Shown here: positions 50,015-58,785 of the stretch, one piece after another
How the letters are laid out: every line of letters begins with the position of its first letter
How positions within the stretch are numbered: position 1 is the stretch's first letter
Assembly: GCA_023053685.1 (NCBI GenBank)
Contig: JALIGW010000028.1
Location: forward strand, 7,749,782-7,813,781
Direction of reading: 5' to 3'
DNA: 64,000 nucleotides
Source: Diadophis punctatus similis
Taxonomy: Eukaryota > Chordata > Lepidosauria > Squamata > Dipsadidae
Translations under genes and position numbers: made by a program
Notes under the pieces: model-generated
Told to the model about the DNA's origin: nothing
Databases searched by the model: none
What the model saw: only the letters and a program-made list of their open reading frames with translations

Positions 50015-53000
50015 TATATATAGTATACTGTATATATATTATACTATATTATACTATTATTACAGAATAGTAGGCAGCCTTAATTTCTTTATGTTCCTGG
50101 TCCACTTAGGTTTGATAGATCGCTAGTATACAAATACTAGTATACAAATAAGATTTTCCACTAAGAATAAATAGCTTTTCCTAATACTCAGGATCTGAGT
50201 CATTTCTCACAACAAAAACCTCATGTGTACCTGGATCCAGTAGGAGTGAAATTTCTTTCTGCAGGAGGTTGTTCCAGGTCATCGAGCAATTCCACTGAAA
50301 CATAGATCAACAGTTCCTATTAAGTATTTAAAGTTCAACCAGGAACTATACTTAATAACCAGATGAGATAAGTTAAAAGTGAATACCGACATAGTAATAA
50401 GTAAACCTGCCAGGATTAGGGCATGATAGAAAATCAAGTAGCAACAAGCTATGAAATGTGCATGTTACATACCACAACAGGATTACATAATTTTACATGC
50501 AAGCTTTATGCAAATAGAATATAGGCTGCAATGGTTTATTCTAAAGTAACTCTCCTAAAACCATTTTGGCTTTGTTGTCAAAGAAGCTCATATTACACCA
50601 TTCACATATTTGCAATAGCAGCTTGTTGGCAAGTTCAGAAGAGTTCCTTGGAACTTTTCAAGGTTTTGAGATAGATTAGAAATAGCAGAGAGGGGGGAGA
50701 ACAAGCAAATGTGGTTCAGAAAAACTACATGCAGGTAATTTACAATTTTCAGAGCTATTTTATGCAGCTGATATATTCAAATAATATACAGCCCCAAATA
50801 TTTTTCCAAATAAACTGGTTCTTACTTTATTAGCACAGATAGGATTAAAAGTTATAAAATGGGGCGAAACTCACCTAACAACTCTTTTGCTTAGCAACAT
50901 AAATTTTGGGTTCAATTATGGTTGCAAGTTGAGGACTACCTGTAATGCAGTTGTGAAAAGAACACATGAAGGGCATATGAAAATGCCCTTAGCATGCATT
51001 GTATTAGACCTAATTGCTTTGTTTGACAGGTTAGCTTTCAAATCCTGTTCATCTGTGAACATTTTGCTTTAAAGGAAATGAAGATTAACTGAGTCTCAGT
51101 AAACTTAGAAATAATGTGTGTAAAATATTGGAATTTACCCAACAGACCTTACTATAGTCTTACAAAGTATTTTGTGAAAACTGAATGATTATGTCTACAG
51201 ATTCCAATCAGAGGTGGGTTCTAACTTACCTCGCTGCCGGTTCGCTTCCTCCCGCACAGCATGGGCACGTGCGCGTTGCGTGCCGCGTGCCTGCCAGTGC
51301 GCATGCGCAGTGCTGAAAACTCGGCTTCTGCGTGTGCGCAGAAGCAAAAAGCAAGATGCCGGCACCTATGGTGCCACCGAGCCGGTTCAGGGGCGTGGCC
51401 AGCCGGCCATTGCTCCCGGTTTGGTGAGCGGGGGAAATTCCCGCTACTGGTTCTAAAGAACCGGTCAGAACCAGGAGGAACCCACCTCTGATTCCAATGG
51501 ATCCAAAGTATTTTATATGTAATTAATTTATAAATAGAACCCAATTCAATAAATTCAAAGCAATAGAATTGCAATATTTCTTGATAAATAGTTTTATAGT
51601 AATTCATCTCATTGTTGTTTTCTAAGGCTTAAGATAAAATCAAAGATCTAATGAAAATATATTCAAAAATATATTTAAAATTTATTTCATACTTCAGTCA
51701 GTATCAAAGAATAGATGGTAAATATCATTGTCAGCTGTAAATTTGAGATAAAAAAGACACTCCTAATTAATATGAGGTCCTGAAAATATCAGTTAACATT
51801 ATTTCAAATATCAAATATTTTCTGAATGTAATTGCAAAATATTCTCACCATTAACAATTTCATGGCCAAAGAACCTCTTTATTCCAGGTACATTTCTGCC
51901 ATTTTCCAAATTCTTAACTGAAAGAAACAAACAGAATAAGCATCATTCTGTTTAGATAAACAAAAAGTTCAATTTAATACTAAAATTTAGAACCAATTCT
52001 AAATTGGTTAGAATAAACCAATTCTAAGAAGAATAAAATATCTTTGAATACTGTAATACAGTATAGTATTAGGATGAGAGAATTATCAGAAATAGTTATT
52101 TCCTCTATAAATAGTTATATATAGTTATAACTTATTCAGAAATAGTTAAGTTCCCTTCCATGAACCTCTATTCTTTAATTAATTAAATATACACTAACAT
52201 TACTTTTGATAAAGTTGTCTTCTTCGCTAGCAATCTTTTAAGCACCAAACCGAAAATATTGTACATAGTGTAACAAATAAATTATAAAAAAATATATTAG
52301 TAAGGCTTTGGAATCAATATGTAGAAAAGGATAACTAAAATTATTAGGAGGCTAGAATAGTTACAATGTACTTTTCATCTTAGAGCAAAGACTTGTATGG
52401 ATGAGACAGAGGTGAAGAAAATGAGGTCAAAAACAGGTTTTTCTTTCTCAACTGATGAAATGGAAAGTCATCCATTGAAATTAAATATGAGGAGATTCTA
52501 GATCAGGGCTGTCAAACTCGTGGCCTGCAGCCCAGATGTGTCATGCACTGGCCACACCCACACCTGGTTTAGTGAAGGGGGGAAGTTGCAATATGTCACG
52601 TGACGCCTCCGTGACAATGCGAGTTTGACACCCCTGTTCTAGATCAATAGGTAGATTGTGGGTCTCCCTGGAATTTAAAATATTGATAGATTAATCCAGA
52701 AATACTTGTAGAAAACTGCAGAAGTATTGTGTAACTCTTGACCTGAATGTTGGTCCGTTGTATTTACCCTTGCTGTCACAGAATCAGTGGAATTTAATGT
52801 GCTTGAAGCTTCAGAAGAGCACACTGCAATTTGCACACCAAATAAATCAGAAAGTATTCCCACTTATATGCATCAAATTAAGTTATCTGAAGGACCACCT
52901 TCTTCCATATAAATAGTCTTCATTTGTTAGGGTTTACATTGGAAGGAATCTTCTCTGCCTCTGGGATGTGACAGATGACTACTAATAAAATAGCTTCCGG

Positions 53001-56000
53001 CCCTAAAACTATAAAACATCTTGCTAAATTTTATTTTCAAGCACATTTAATCATTACATTTGTGGTGAGAAAACCCCAGTCTGTTGTTTCAAGCTTACTA
53101 TTTATCTATATATTACTCTTCCTTAGAAGCCTCAAAATAGTTAAGCATAAAATAATTGTAAATAAAGCCAAAAAGTCTAAAAGGCAGAAAAGATACAAAA
53201 ATTAAAACAAGGTTAATATTTAAAAAGCATCTAAAATATATTTAACATAATTACAGCATTTTCTTTTAATCTGAAGAATTGAGCCTTGTTAGGTTTTGTA
53301 TGTTTATTTTATGCATATTTTAAAATACATCCAGTATTTACTATTATTAGTGAATGTTCAGCTATAAAGTAGGATATACATTAAAAAATTGCTTGAACTC
53401 ACTAACATTTTCATTGTTAAAGCAACACACTCATCAAAAAAATCAAGTTTTTATACTACTTCTCTTTTTTCCAGCAAACTAAATCCTGTCATTTTAAAAA
53501 AGCTTAAGGTGGCACACAAAGTGCAGCAGGAGGAGCTTTTTATATACATATTGTATGTAATGACTCATTCCTATCAAGGTGTGAAGTTAGTACTTTGGAA
53601 TTTATCAATAGATGGCCGTTATTGAGTAATTTAGATGGCACAGATATTAGCCTCTTTCTGCTATTTAAAATCGGAGTGTATTTTGTTTCTTAGGTTCTGT
53701 TGAAATTCAGTCCTACATGTACATAATAATGACTTATTTACTTACTCCAGCACAAGATACATATTGACTAAGGATTAATATGTGAAATATAGAAAGAAAT
53801 CTCAAGCCATTTGCACTCCAATGCGCCACTAATAAATTTGTCAAGAGTGAGTTATAAAAGTGTAACTTGAAAATAACTGTTATGAACATTTTAAACAATG
53901 AAATGAATTCTATTATGAAGTATTAATGAGCATTAAGGAAGGAGTTATTTGGAATGTACCGTATTTTTCGGAGTATAAGACGCACCTTTTTACCCCCCAA
54001 AAGAGGGGCAAAAACTGGGTGCGTCTTATACACCGAATGGTGCATTTTTTTGGGGGGGAGGGAGTTAATGCGACCCTGCCTTAGTCACCGCCGGTGGCGG
54101 CGGACCACAGGGACGCTGCTGCCACAGCCAACGCCGCCCCCGGAGCGCAGGGACACTGCCACCACAGCCACTGGAGCGCATGGCCGCCGCTGCCGCCGCA
54201 GCACAGGGACATTGACGCCACAGCCGCCACAGCTGCCGGACCGCATGGACGCCGCCTCCGCCGGCACAGGGCTGCCGCAGCCGCCCCCGTTGCAGCCCCC
54301 GCCCCCACTGCAGGACCCAACGCCGACGCAGTCGGTGGTGGGGGTTTTGGGCAGTAGCGCCGGTGGCGGCTCGCTTCGGATACCGGCGGGGACGCCGGCT
54401 GGGACAGCGGTGGGGGTGCGGAAAGCGGCGGCGTCTGGGACAGCGTCTGGGACAGCGGTGGGGGTGTGGACAGCGGCGGCGTCTGGGACAGCGTCTGGGA
54501 CAGCGGTGGGGGTGGGGACCGCTGTCCCCGCCCCCACCGCTGTCCCAGCCGCTGTCCCAGCCACCGCCGCTTTCCGCACCCCCACCGCTGTCCCAGCCGC
54601 TGTCCCAGCCGCCGCCACTTTCCGCACCCCCACCGCTGTCCCAGCCGGCGTCCCCGCTGGTATCCGAAGCGAGCCGCCACCGGCGCTACTGCCCAAAACC
54701 CCCACCACCGCCTGAAGCCTTCCCCCACGTGCTTTCCCCCACGCTCTGCCTGGGAAAGGGGCTTGCAGTGTTTTCGTTTCAGTGATCGTTTCAGAAGGAA
54801 ATTCGTTTCAGAAGGAAATTGCTAACGGGGGCAAGAGAGGGGGACGCTCATGCTCGGCTAAACTGGTCTAAATGCAATGGTTAATACTGAACCATCTTTC
54901 TCCTGGTCCAAAGGTATGTGTCTGTGTATTTTTTTTCCTCTCCCTGAAAATTTGCACACCCCTTCTTTTCCCAGCTTGGGAAAAATGTGAAGCTAAACCC
55001 AAAAGTAAAACACTGTCTAGAAATGGATTCAGGGACCAAAATCCAAGTTTATAATGCTTTGCATCTCCGTTTCCCCCACCTCCAATTGTGAGACTGTTGG
55101 TTTTTTCCTGAGCCCTACGATCATGCAGAAGTCAATAAATCTTACGTTGTGAAATATATAGGGCAGTGCTTCTCAACCGTGGCAGCTTTAAGACAAGTGG
55201 ACTTCTTGCTTCCAGGGAATTCCCCAGCCAGCTATGCTTTTAAGAGGGGATGGGTTTCAGTGTCCAAAATTAAATCATGCTGGAATTCTGGGAGATGAAA
55301 TTCACTCCCCTCAAAGTACCTTACCTGGGGAATTCTGGGAGTTGAAGTCCACAAGTTTGAAGACCCTTGCACCCCCTTGGCAAGTTTAAGCCTTGTGGAC
55401 TTCAACTCCCATTCCTGAGCTAGTATGACTGGAGGAGGAATTCTGGGAGTTGAAGTCCACAAGGCTTAAACTTGCCAAGGGGGTGCAAGGGTCTTCAAAC
55501 TTGTGGACTTCAACTCCCAGAATTCCTCCTCCAGTCATGCTACCTCAGGAATTGGAGTTGAAGTCCACAAGTCTTAAAGCTGTCAAGTTTGAAGACCCCT
55601 GGGTTAGGGGTGCAAGGGTCTTCAAACTTGGCAAGACTTTTTACAACCATGTACACTTTTTACAAACTTCAAACTTGACAGCTTTAAGACTTGTGGACTT
55701 CAACTCCCATTCCTGAGCTAGCATGACTGGAGGAGGAATTCTGGGAGTTGAAGTCCACAAGTCTTAAAGCTGTCAAGTTTGAAGTTTGTAAAAGTGTACA
55801 TGGTTGTAAAAAGTGTACATGGTTGTAAAAAGTATTCTGCTACACTGGTATTTTATTAAATAATATATTAGTACACCATTTGGTTCAGAATACTTTTTTC
55901 CTTGTTTTCCTCCTCTAAAATCTAGGTGTGTCTTATACTCCGGTGCGTCTTATACTCCGAAAAATACGGTAATCAGACTGATAACACACAGATGCAGGGA

Positions 56001-56995
56001 GAAAATTTCAATGGACCCAGAAGGGTAACTATTGCTAACGTGTTAGCATTGAGGGAGATGAATTACAATGATGGAATGTTGCTAATATAAAGAAATAAAT
56101 TTGATGGATGAATTAATGACAATAGTAGGAGACTGTAATAACTATTCAGCACTGAGAAGTTTCTAGAAGTTCGTGAAATGTATTTTGGTTGATCCTGGAT
56201 GGGTTCTGCTACAAAATATTAAGAAAGCTAAGTTTTCAGCTTGGTGGTGTTTAAGATTGTCCAATATTTTAAGTCCAACTCCCCTGTTAGGAAGAATAAG
56301 CTTGATCATCATTTATCCAATTATTTTGCTGATCATCCTATATCAAATGTTCATAAAAATTACAGCAAACAAATTATTAGGAAAAGAGAGGAATGTTGCT
56401 TTGCTACTATGTCTGCCAAGAACTCACACCACAAGTATAAGAGCTTCGAGTACTGGAGTTATTCATTTCCTTCTCAAATTTCAGGTCTCTCTAGATTGAA
56501 GTTGCAATTCAGTCCAGAATTTTTGACTTTCACAGCCAATCCAGATTTGAACTTTTAAACAAGTTTTAGAGAAAAATGTTTGGAGCTTGATCTCTAAGGA
56601 AATAACATAAAATCAAATGTTCTGAAAAATGAGACACTAATGTTGGGAATTCAGTGATGGGGTGGGGAGATGTAATTTCAAATATAATATTTACATACTT
56701 CAGCTTTTTGATAATCTGTGACCAAACTATGTTTTTATTCCACAAGACAATCCAGAATGATACCTTATTGTATAGAAATCAGTCATCTTGATAGAGAAAA
56801 TACATCAAACCCTACTACAATTTTCAGTATAAATGCACTGAATTTAAAAAGAGCAGCAATACCTCTGTTTAGAAAGATACACTGACTGGAATCCACATGC
56901 TGCAATATCCCCTGGAATGTGCCACATTTCAATGTGATGTGTACATATTTTCCCAAAACACGATGAAGAAAGTGGTAATCACAGCTAGGATCCAT
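35752..56995 (-). CDS. EXD1: EXD1, exonuclease-like piRNA-pathway protein (11 coding exons, complete)
   Basis: EXD1 is a germline cytoplasmic protein that, in mouse and insects, is described as an RNA adaptor in piRNA biogenesis with TDRD12-type partners. The 11 exons listed separately total 1,368 nt (455 residues and TAA), keep frame at every junction and all have AG/GT borders. Residues 1-90 resemble an Sm-like fold (VLGKYVHITLKCGTFQGIL, IKRFFGHEIVNVELL). Residues 156-350 form a DEDD-type 3'-5' exonuclease-like domain: VFLFDVFVLG (191-200), VIHDCRWLSDCL (220-231), NVFDTQ (241-246) and LALETVYLLPL (313-323). Catalytic positions are largely lost, see findings. The human protein is about 514 residues, so this one has a shorter C-terminus. 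The gene sits between INO80 and CHP1 as in mammals. The start is the first ATG after the acceptor at 57011-57012. Confidence 0.92.
36395..36668 (+). mobile_element. CR1/L3-like LINE tail
   Basis: TTGGCCAATAAAGAATTCTA followed by a repeated ATTCT unit, the 3' end typical of snake CR1-type LINEs. Confidence 0.65.
36695..36829. mobile_element. Short TA-flanked inverted-repeat element, 135 bp
   Basis: CCCTGTTTCCCCCAAAATAA / TTTTCGGGGAAACATGG termini with TA on each side. Same family as 33658 and 46680, in the opposite orientation to the 46680 copy. Confidence 0.8.
37388..37579 (-). CDS. EXD1: EXD1 coding exon 10 (Exo III region)
   Basis: 192 nt, residues 295-358: EDPEVWFVRPLPPVLLNILA then LETVYLLPLRLLLLGEIMS. 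The Exo III block has Glu316 where an active enzyme would have Asp. Acceptor ATAG, donor GTAAAT. Confidence 0.92.
37663..37753. mobile_element. hAT MITE, 91 bp
   Basis: CAGGGGTGTCAAACTC / GTTTGACAGCTCTG termini, perfect 8-bp duplication GTCTAACA at 37655-37662 and 37754-37761. Confidence 0.82.
38026..38169 (-). CDS. EXD1: EXD1 coding exon 9
   Basis: 144 nt, residues 247-294: VADVLQFSVETGGYLPHRIS, then TVQECLMRYLRLPDKC and EYKQQAME. Phase 0 both sides, acceptor ATAG, donor GTAAGA. Confidence 0.9.
38526..38742 (-). mobile_element. Solo LTR, 217 bp, abutting EXD1 splice donor
   Basis: 5'-TG...CA-3' ends flanked by perfect 5-bp duplications CTACC (38521-38525 and 38743-38747). Read on the minus strand it has a TATTTAAA-type TATA box (about 38630) and AATAAA (38578-38583), in LTR order and the same sense as EXD1. 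No internal retrovirus or coding sequence remains, so it is a recombined solo LTR. Confidence 0.85.
38747..38827 (-). CDS. EXD1: EXD1 coding exon 8 (Exo II region)
   Basis: 81 nt, residues 220-246: VIHDCRWLSDCLSHQYG then IVLSNVFDTQ, a clear DEDD-family block. The donor GTAG is followed immediately by a solo LTR whose target duplication includes the last exon base. Acceptor TTAG. Confidence 0.92.
38968..39072 (-). CDS. EXD1: EXD1 coding exon 7 (Exo I region)
   Basis: 105 nt, residues 185-219: VATKCQVFLFDVFVLG then AQVFKNGLQMILEDQNILK. Asp195 is kept, but the acidic residue expected two positions on is Phe197. Acceptor ATAG, donor GTATGT. Confidence 0.92.
39314..39531. mobile_element. SPIN-like hAT element, 218 bp
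   Basis: CAGCGGTTCTCAACCTGG at the left and GGTTGGGAACCACTG at the right, perfect 8-bp duplication CTCTATAG at 39306-39313 and 39532-39539. Interior arms around GGGTTCTTTTACCC pair around a TGCGCATGCGCA palindrome at 39423-39434. Confidence 0.82.
39790..39876 (-). CDS. EXD1: EXD1 coding exon 6
   Basis: 87 nt, residues 156-184: MMHIKNQTVCSIAAEG and VNLCRHGKLSWLQ. Phase 0 both sides, acceptor TTAG, donor GTAAGA. Confidence 0.9.
40090..40620 (+). mobile_element. Penelope-like element 3' end
   Basis: Plus-strand text near 40170-40320 resembles a Penelope-like C-terminal region (a degenerate FLEAWH block and NHP). The tail near 40450-40620 shares the same shape as 48930-49520. Family assigned by memory. 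Confidence 0.5.
41540..41675 (+). mobile_element. CR1-like LINE tail with (AAAT)n
   Basis: GTTGACAAATAAAGATAAAT and a following AAAT run, the common reptile CR1 3' end. Confidence 0.5.
42013..42080 (-). CDS. EXD1: EXD1 coding exon 5
   Basis: 68 nt, residues 133-155: DEDSGEDIEYIVINQFQ then KTFGSA, leading into the nuclease-like fold. Acceptor ACAG, donor GTAAGT. Confidence 0.9.
42365..43676 (+). mobile_element. Non-LTR retrotransposon C-terminal region, unassigned clade
   Basis: GLLYSTAEYCASVWLNSVHT and SGMLYSTPVHWLPALSNI read as a non-LTR reverse transcriptase C-terminus. A CWCADMHTIKHIVQYC zinc-knuckle-like block lies near 42895. A hAT (43052-43586) splits it; the AAAT tail is at about 43665. 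Confidence 0.6.
43052..43586. mobile_element. hAT MITE, 535 bp, with tandem internal unit
   Basis: CTGTGATGGCGAATC / GGTTTGCCATCACTG termini, perfect 8-bp duplication CCATAGAA at 43044-43051 and 43587-43594. The interior has about 120-bp units repeated (CTTCCGGTTGGCCCGTT twice). Related to 49014. Confidence 0.85.
44223..44880. mobile_element. Solo LTR, 658 bp
   Basis: TGTGATGACCC at the left and GGCATGACA at the right (TG...CA), with a perfect 5-bp duplication GTAAC at 44218-44222 and 44881-44885. No internal coding sequence. Orientation not certain. Confidence 0.75.
45005..45840 (-). mobile_element. Rex1/Babar-like LINE 3' half
   Basis: Minus-strand frames: ETFKFLGSIISQDLKWSPNI then, after a frameshift near 45520, LIQFYRGIIESVICTSITVW and HRLQRIIRTAEK, with LHTKTTRHKNSFSP. 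This is the C-terminal reverse transcriptase of a Rex1-type LINE as I know it. Broken at about 45520. Confidence 0.75.
45841..46679. other. EXD1 intron, nothing recognised
   Basis: AT-rich. The same holds for 36046-36394, 40621-41539, 41676-42012, 43677-44217, 46818-47329, 47461-48456, 49521-49899, 50295-50842, 51499-51848, 51918-52495 and 52645-53956. Confidence 0.6.
46680..46815. mobile_element. Short TA-flanked inverted-repeat element, 136 bp
   Basis: CCATGTTTCCCCGAAAATAA / TTTGGGGGAAACAGGG ends, TA on both sides (46678-46679 and 46816-46817). Confidence 0.8.
47330..47460 (-). CDS. EXD1: EXD1 coding exon 4
   Basis: 131 nt, residues 89-133: EFPLTKLSEIDQGSLLDQS then a low-conservation linker ending LGNVKFKFP. 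Acceptor GCAG, donor GTAATT. The donor choice is set by the next exon, which needs a one-base G to complete Asp. Confidence 0.84.
48457..48856 (-). mobile_element. CAGGTAGTCC-family element, copy F (reverse)
   Basis: TAGGTAGTCCTTGACTTACA at the left is the reverse complement of the right end of copy B. AAGGACTACCTAT is at the right. Confidence 0.75.
48930..49520 (+). mobile_element. Penelope-like tail, split by a hAT
   Basis: GCTAACAGTAAACAGCAGCC before and CTAGCACTGATGATGTTACT after the hAT at 49014-49397 match the same tail at 40.4-40.6 kb. Confidence 0.5.
49014..49397. mobile_element. hAT MITE, 384 bp
   Basis: CAGTGATGGCGAACC at the left, GGTTCGCCATCACGG at the right, perfect 8-bp duplication CTCTAGTA at 49006-49013 and 49398-49405. 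Same family as 43052. Confidence 0.85.
49900..50060. repeat. (TA)n microsatellite
   Basis: About 160 bp of alternating T and A with a few interruptions; the longest pure run is about 70 bp. In the EXD1 intron before exon 3. Confidence 0.95.
50231..50294 (-). CDS. EXD1: EXD1 coding exon 3
   Basis: 64 nt, residues 68-89: VELLDDLEQPPAERNF and TPTGS. Acceptor TTCAG, donor GTACAC, with phases matching neighbours. Confidence 0.88.
50843..50943 (+). mobile_element. CAGGTAGTCC-family right end, copy H
   Basis: GGGGCGAAACTCACCTAAC through GCAAGTTGAGGACTACCTGT. 5' end missing. Confidence 0.65.
51209..51490. mobile_element. hAT MITE, 282 bp
   Basis: CAGAGGTGGGTTCTAAC / GGAACCCACCTCTG ends, perfect 8-bp duplication ATTCCAAT at 51201-51208 and 51491-51498. 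Interior TGCGCATGCGCA at 51298-51309 is an NRF1-type palindrome. Confidence 0.85.
51849..51917 (-). CDS. EXD1: EXD1 coding exon 2
   Basis: 69 nt, residues 45-68: VKNLENGRNVPGIKRFFG then HEIVN, the second half of the Sm-like region. Acceptor TTCAG, donor GTGAGA. Confidence 0.9.
52504..52636. mobile_element. hAT MITE, 133 bp
   Basis: CAGGGCTGTCAAACTCG / GAGTTTGACACCCCTG ends, perfect 8-bp duplication TTCTAGAT at 52496-52503 and 52637-52644. Same family as 37663. Confidence 0.85.
54333..54710. repeat. GC-rich palindrome, 378 bp
   Basis: Arms of about 187 bp pair around CGCT (54520-54523). Outer ends CGGTGGTGGGGGTTTTGGGC and GCCCAAAACCCCCACCACCG are exact reverse complements. Built of repeated GGGACAGCGGTGGGGGTG-like units. 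Confidence 0.9.
55329..55526. repeat. Inverted repeat, about 90-bp arms
   Basis: Arms 55329-55418 and 55437-55526 pair, each starting GGAATTCTGGGAGTTGAAGT. Further diverged copies of the same unit follow to about 55800. Confidence 0.88.
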
Positions 56996-57010
56996 TATGG
57001 ATTTTTTCCT
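56863..57010 (-). CDS. EXD1: EXD1 coding exon 1 (start codon)
   Basis: ATG at 56995-56993, coding to 56863, residues 1-45. MDPSCDYHFLHRVLGKYV followed by HITLKCGTFQGILQHVD has the strand pattern of an Sm-like domain. The acceptor at 57011-57012 leaves 15 nt of UTR in the exon. The donor is GTATTG. Confidence 0.9.
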
Positions 57011-57689
57011 CTAAGAAGTTAGGCATTCAGTCTAAATAAAAAATACACAGATAAATCTTTTGTTATTTATAGAAGTGTATAAAAATACACTAAGGAGATT
57101 ATAAAATTAAAACCTATTCTTCAATCAGTGAGACATAAAGTTTAATTACTTAGAAAGAAATTATATATTGTTTGGCTTCTAATTAATCACAAGCCCACAT
57201 AATTAAACTATCATAGAAATGCAGACTAATAAGTGACCTGTAGAATGATCTTGCATACAAAATTCATTATAAAAATAAAAAAGGCTACTCAAATAAGTCA
57301 TCAATGAATGATACAACTGAAGTAAAAAATCTAGGTCCATATGATAATGATTATAGATGCATGGCAACTGGAAAAAACCAATTTGATTATTTAAGAAAAG
57401 ATAATGTCTTCAATTTTTAAGAAAAATTATGAGTTCATGGACATGTGCTTTGTCTGAGTTATAAACAAACCAATATACAGGTATTCTTCAATGTACAACT
57501 GCAATTGGGATTGGAAATCCAAATTGTCTTACAACTTAACAACTTAAAATTGGATTTCCAATCTCAAATTCTTTACCCCAGTTGAAAATACTAGTTTAAA
57601 TGTTAAGAAACCACATACAGTATATCAGCAATCTACTTCTTCAAATCAGGTATTGATAGCTGTTTAAATAATTCTTTTATGCCTCACTG

Positions 57690-58275
57690 CTGCTCTTTTG
57701 CTTCTGGGTCCAATTCAAGGTGTTGGTTATCATCTTTAAAGGTCTTCAAGGCATAAGACAGGTTACCTGAGGAACTGTCTTACTCCAATTACATAAACCT
57801 GTCCCACTTGGTGAGGCAGTGAGGACATGTTATGGACTCCATTGATTAAAGAATTTCAATTGAGAGTCTAGGAAGAGAGCCTTCTCTGCCGCTGTCCCTG
57901 CCTATGGAATATCTTGCCCCCAGAGGTAGGTTAGCCCCACTCTTTTGGCCTTCTAGAAGACCTGGCTCTGCCAATTGGCATAGGAAATGAAGAGTGGCAT
58001 GCAACTGGATGGGGTGGGGTTGGTGGTGGCTTGAGCGCACTCCCTCCGCCTTTTAACTCATCTTTGTAACCTCGGTTTTATTCTGTTTTTCGCTGTTTTA
58101 ATTTTGCTCTTAATCATGTCTTTTTGAAATGGTTTTATGGTTTGCATTTGTGAACTGCCCAGAGTCATTTGGATTATGAGATGAGCAGCGTTTAAATTTC
58201 ATAAATGTGCAATACAGTAGAGTCTTTTGGGAGTTGGGCGGCATATAAATTTAATAATAATAAAATAACAGACAG
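57690..58275 (+). mobile_element. L2/CR1-like LINE 3' end, decayed
   Basis: CAATTCAAGGTGTTGGTTAT matches the VQFKVL block of the LINEs at 16 and 22 kb. The tail GGGAGTTGGGCGGCATATAA is at 58228-58247. Confidence 0.65.
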
Positions 58276-58731
58276 ACATAGTGAGACAGACAGAGAGAAA
58301 GTGCTCAATCTGTAAAGATACTGTGGTTAATAATCTACTCTCTCTTACTGGGGTAGAGAACTATCAGCACATGGACTAAGTCCAGTTCACTGCCCAATTT
58401 CATTTACTCATAAATACTCCTTTTATGTTAATATCCCAAGGAGGAAACTAGCCTTGACAGTGCCAAAGAGCTTCTGGCAGTGTTGCCTTATTATTGGCTC
58501 TCAATATGGACAAAGTAGGCAGCAGAATCCTCCTCTTCCTTCTCAGTGAGCATCTCCCTGTTCGCTTCCCTACTGCTTTGCTTGTCTTCATTTTTCACTA
58601 TTCTGTGCTGCATCCAGTTTTGCATTCTGTGAATCAGAAGCAAACTTAATATTGTTACTCCAGTCTAGACTATTTATAGAATACACATACTTCTAATAGA
58701 CTATACTATAATATACTGTACTATGCATAGA

Positions 58732-58785
58732 TGCACACACACACATACTGTAATATACCATAAGCAACACACACATACACACAAC
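58732..58785 (+). repeat. (AC)n-rich tract
   Basis: Two short AC runs separated by about 20 bp, in an AT-rich intron. Confidence 0.8.

Larger units (their letters stand above)
53959..55969. mobile_element. TA-flanked inverted-repeat element, 2.0 kb, with long palindromes
   Basis: CCGTATTTTTCGGAGTATAA / TACTCCGAAAAATACGG ends, TA on each side (53957-53958 and 55970-55971). It holds a GC-rich palindrome centred at 54521.5 (arms about 187 bp) and a second, 90-bp-arm palindrome at 55329-55526. No transposase. Long open frames in the first palindrome are composition effects. Confidence 0.82.

Noticed and set aside
49870..50070. Frame encoding Tyr-Ile runs
   Set aside because: Translation of the (TA)n repeat.
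54081..54728. Long open frames on both strands (about 200-250 codons)
   Set aside because: They lie in the GC-rich palindrome. The two strands give near-identical low-complexity text, as expected of an inverted repeat, and no domain is visible.
57478..57575. Possible further CAGGTAGTCC-family copy
   Set aside because: It starts CAGGTATTCTTCAATGTA and has a 19-bp inverted repeat, but the rest does not follow the family.
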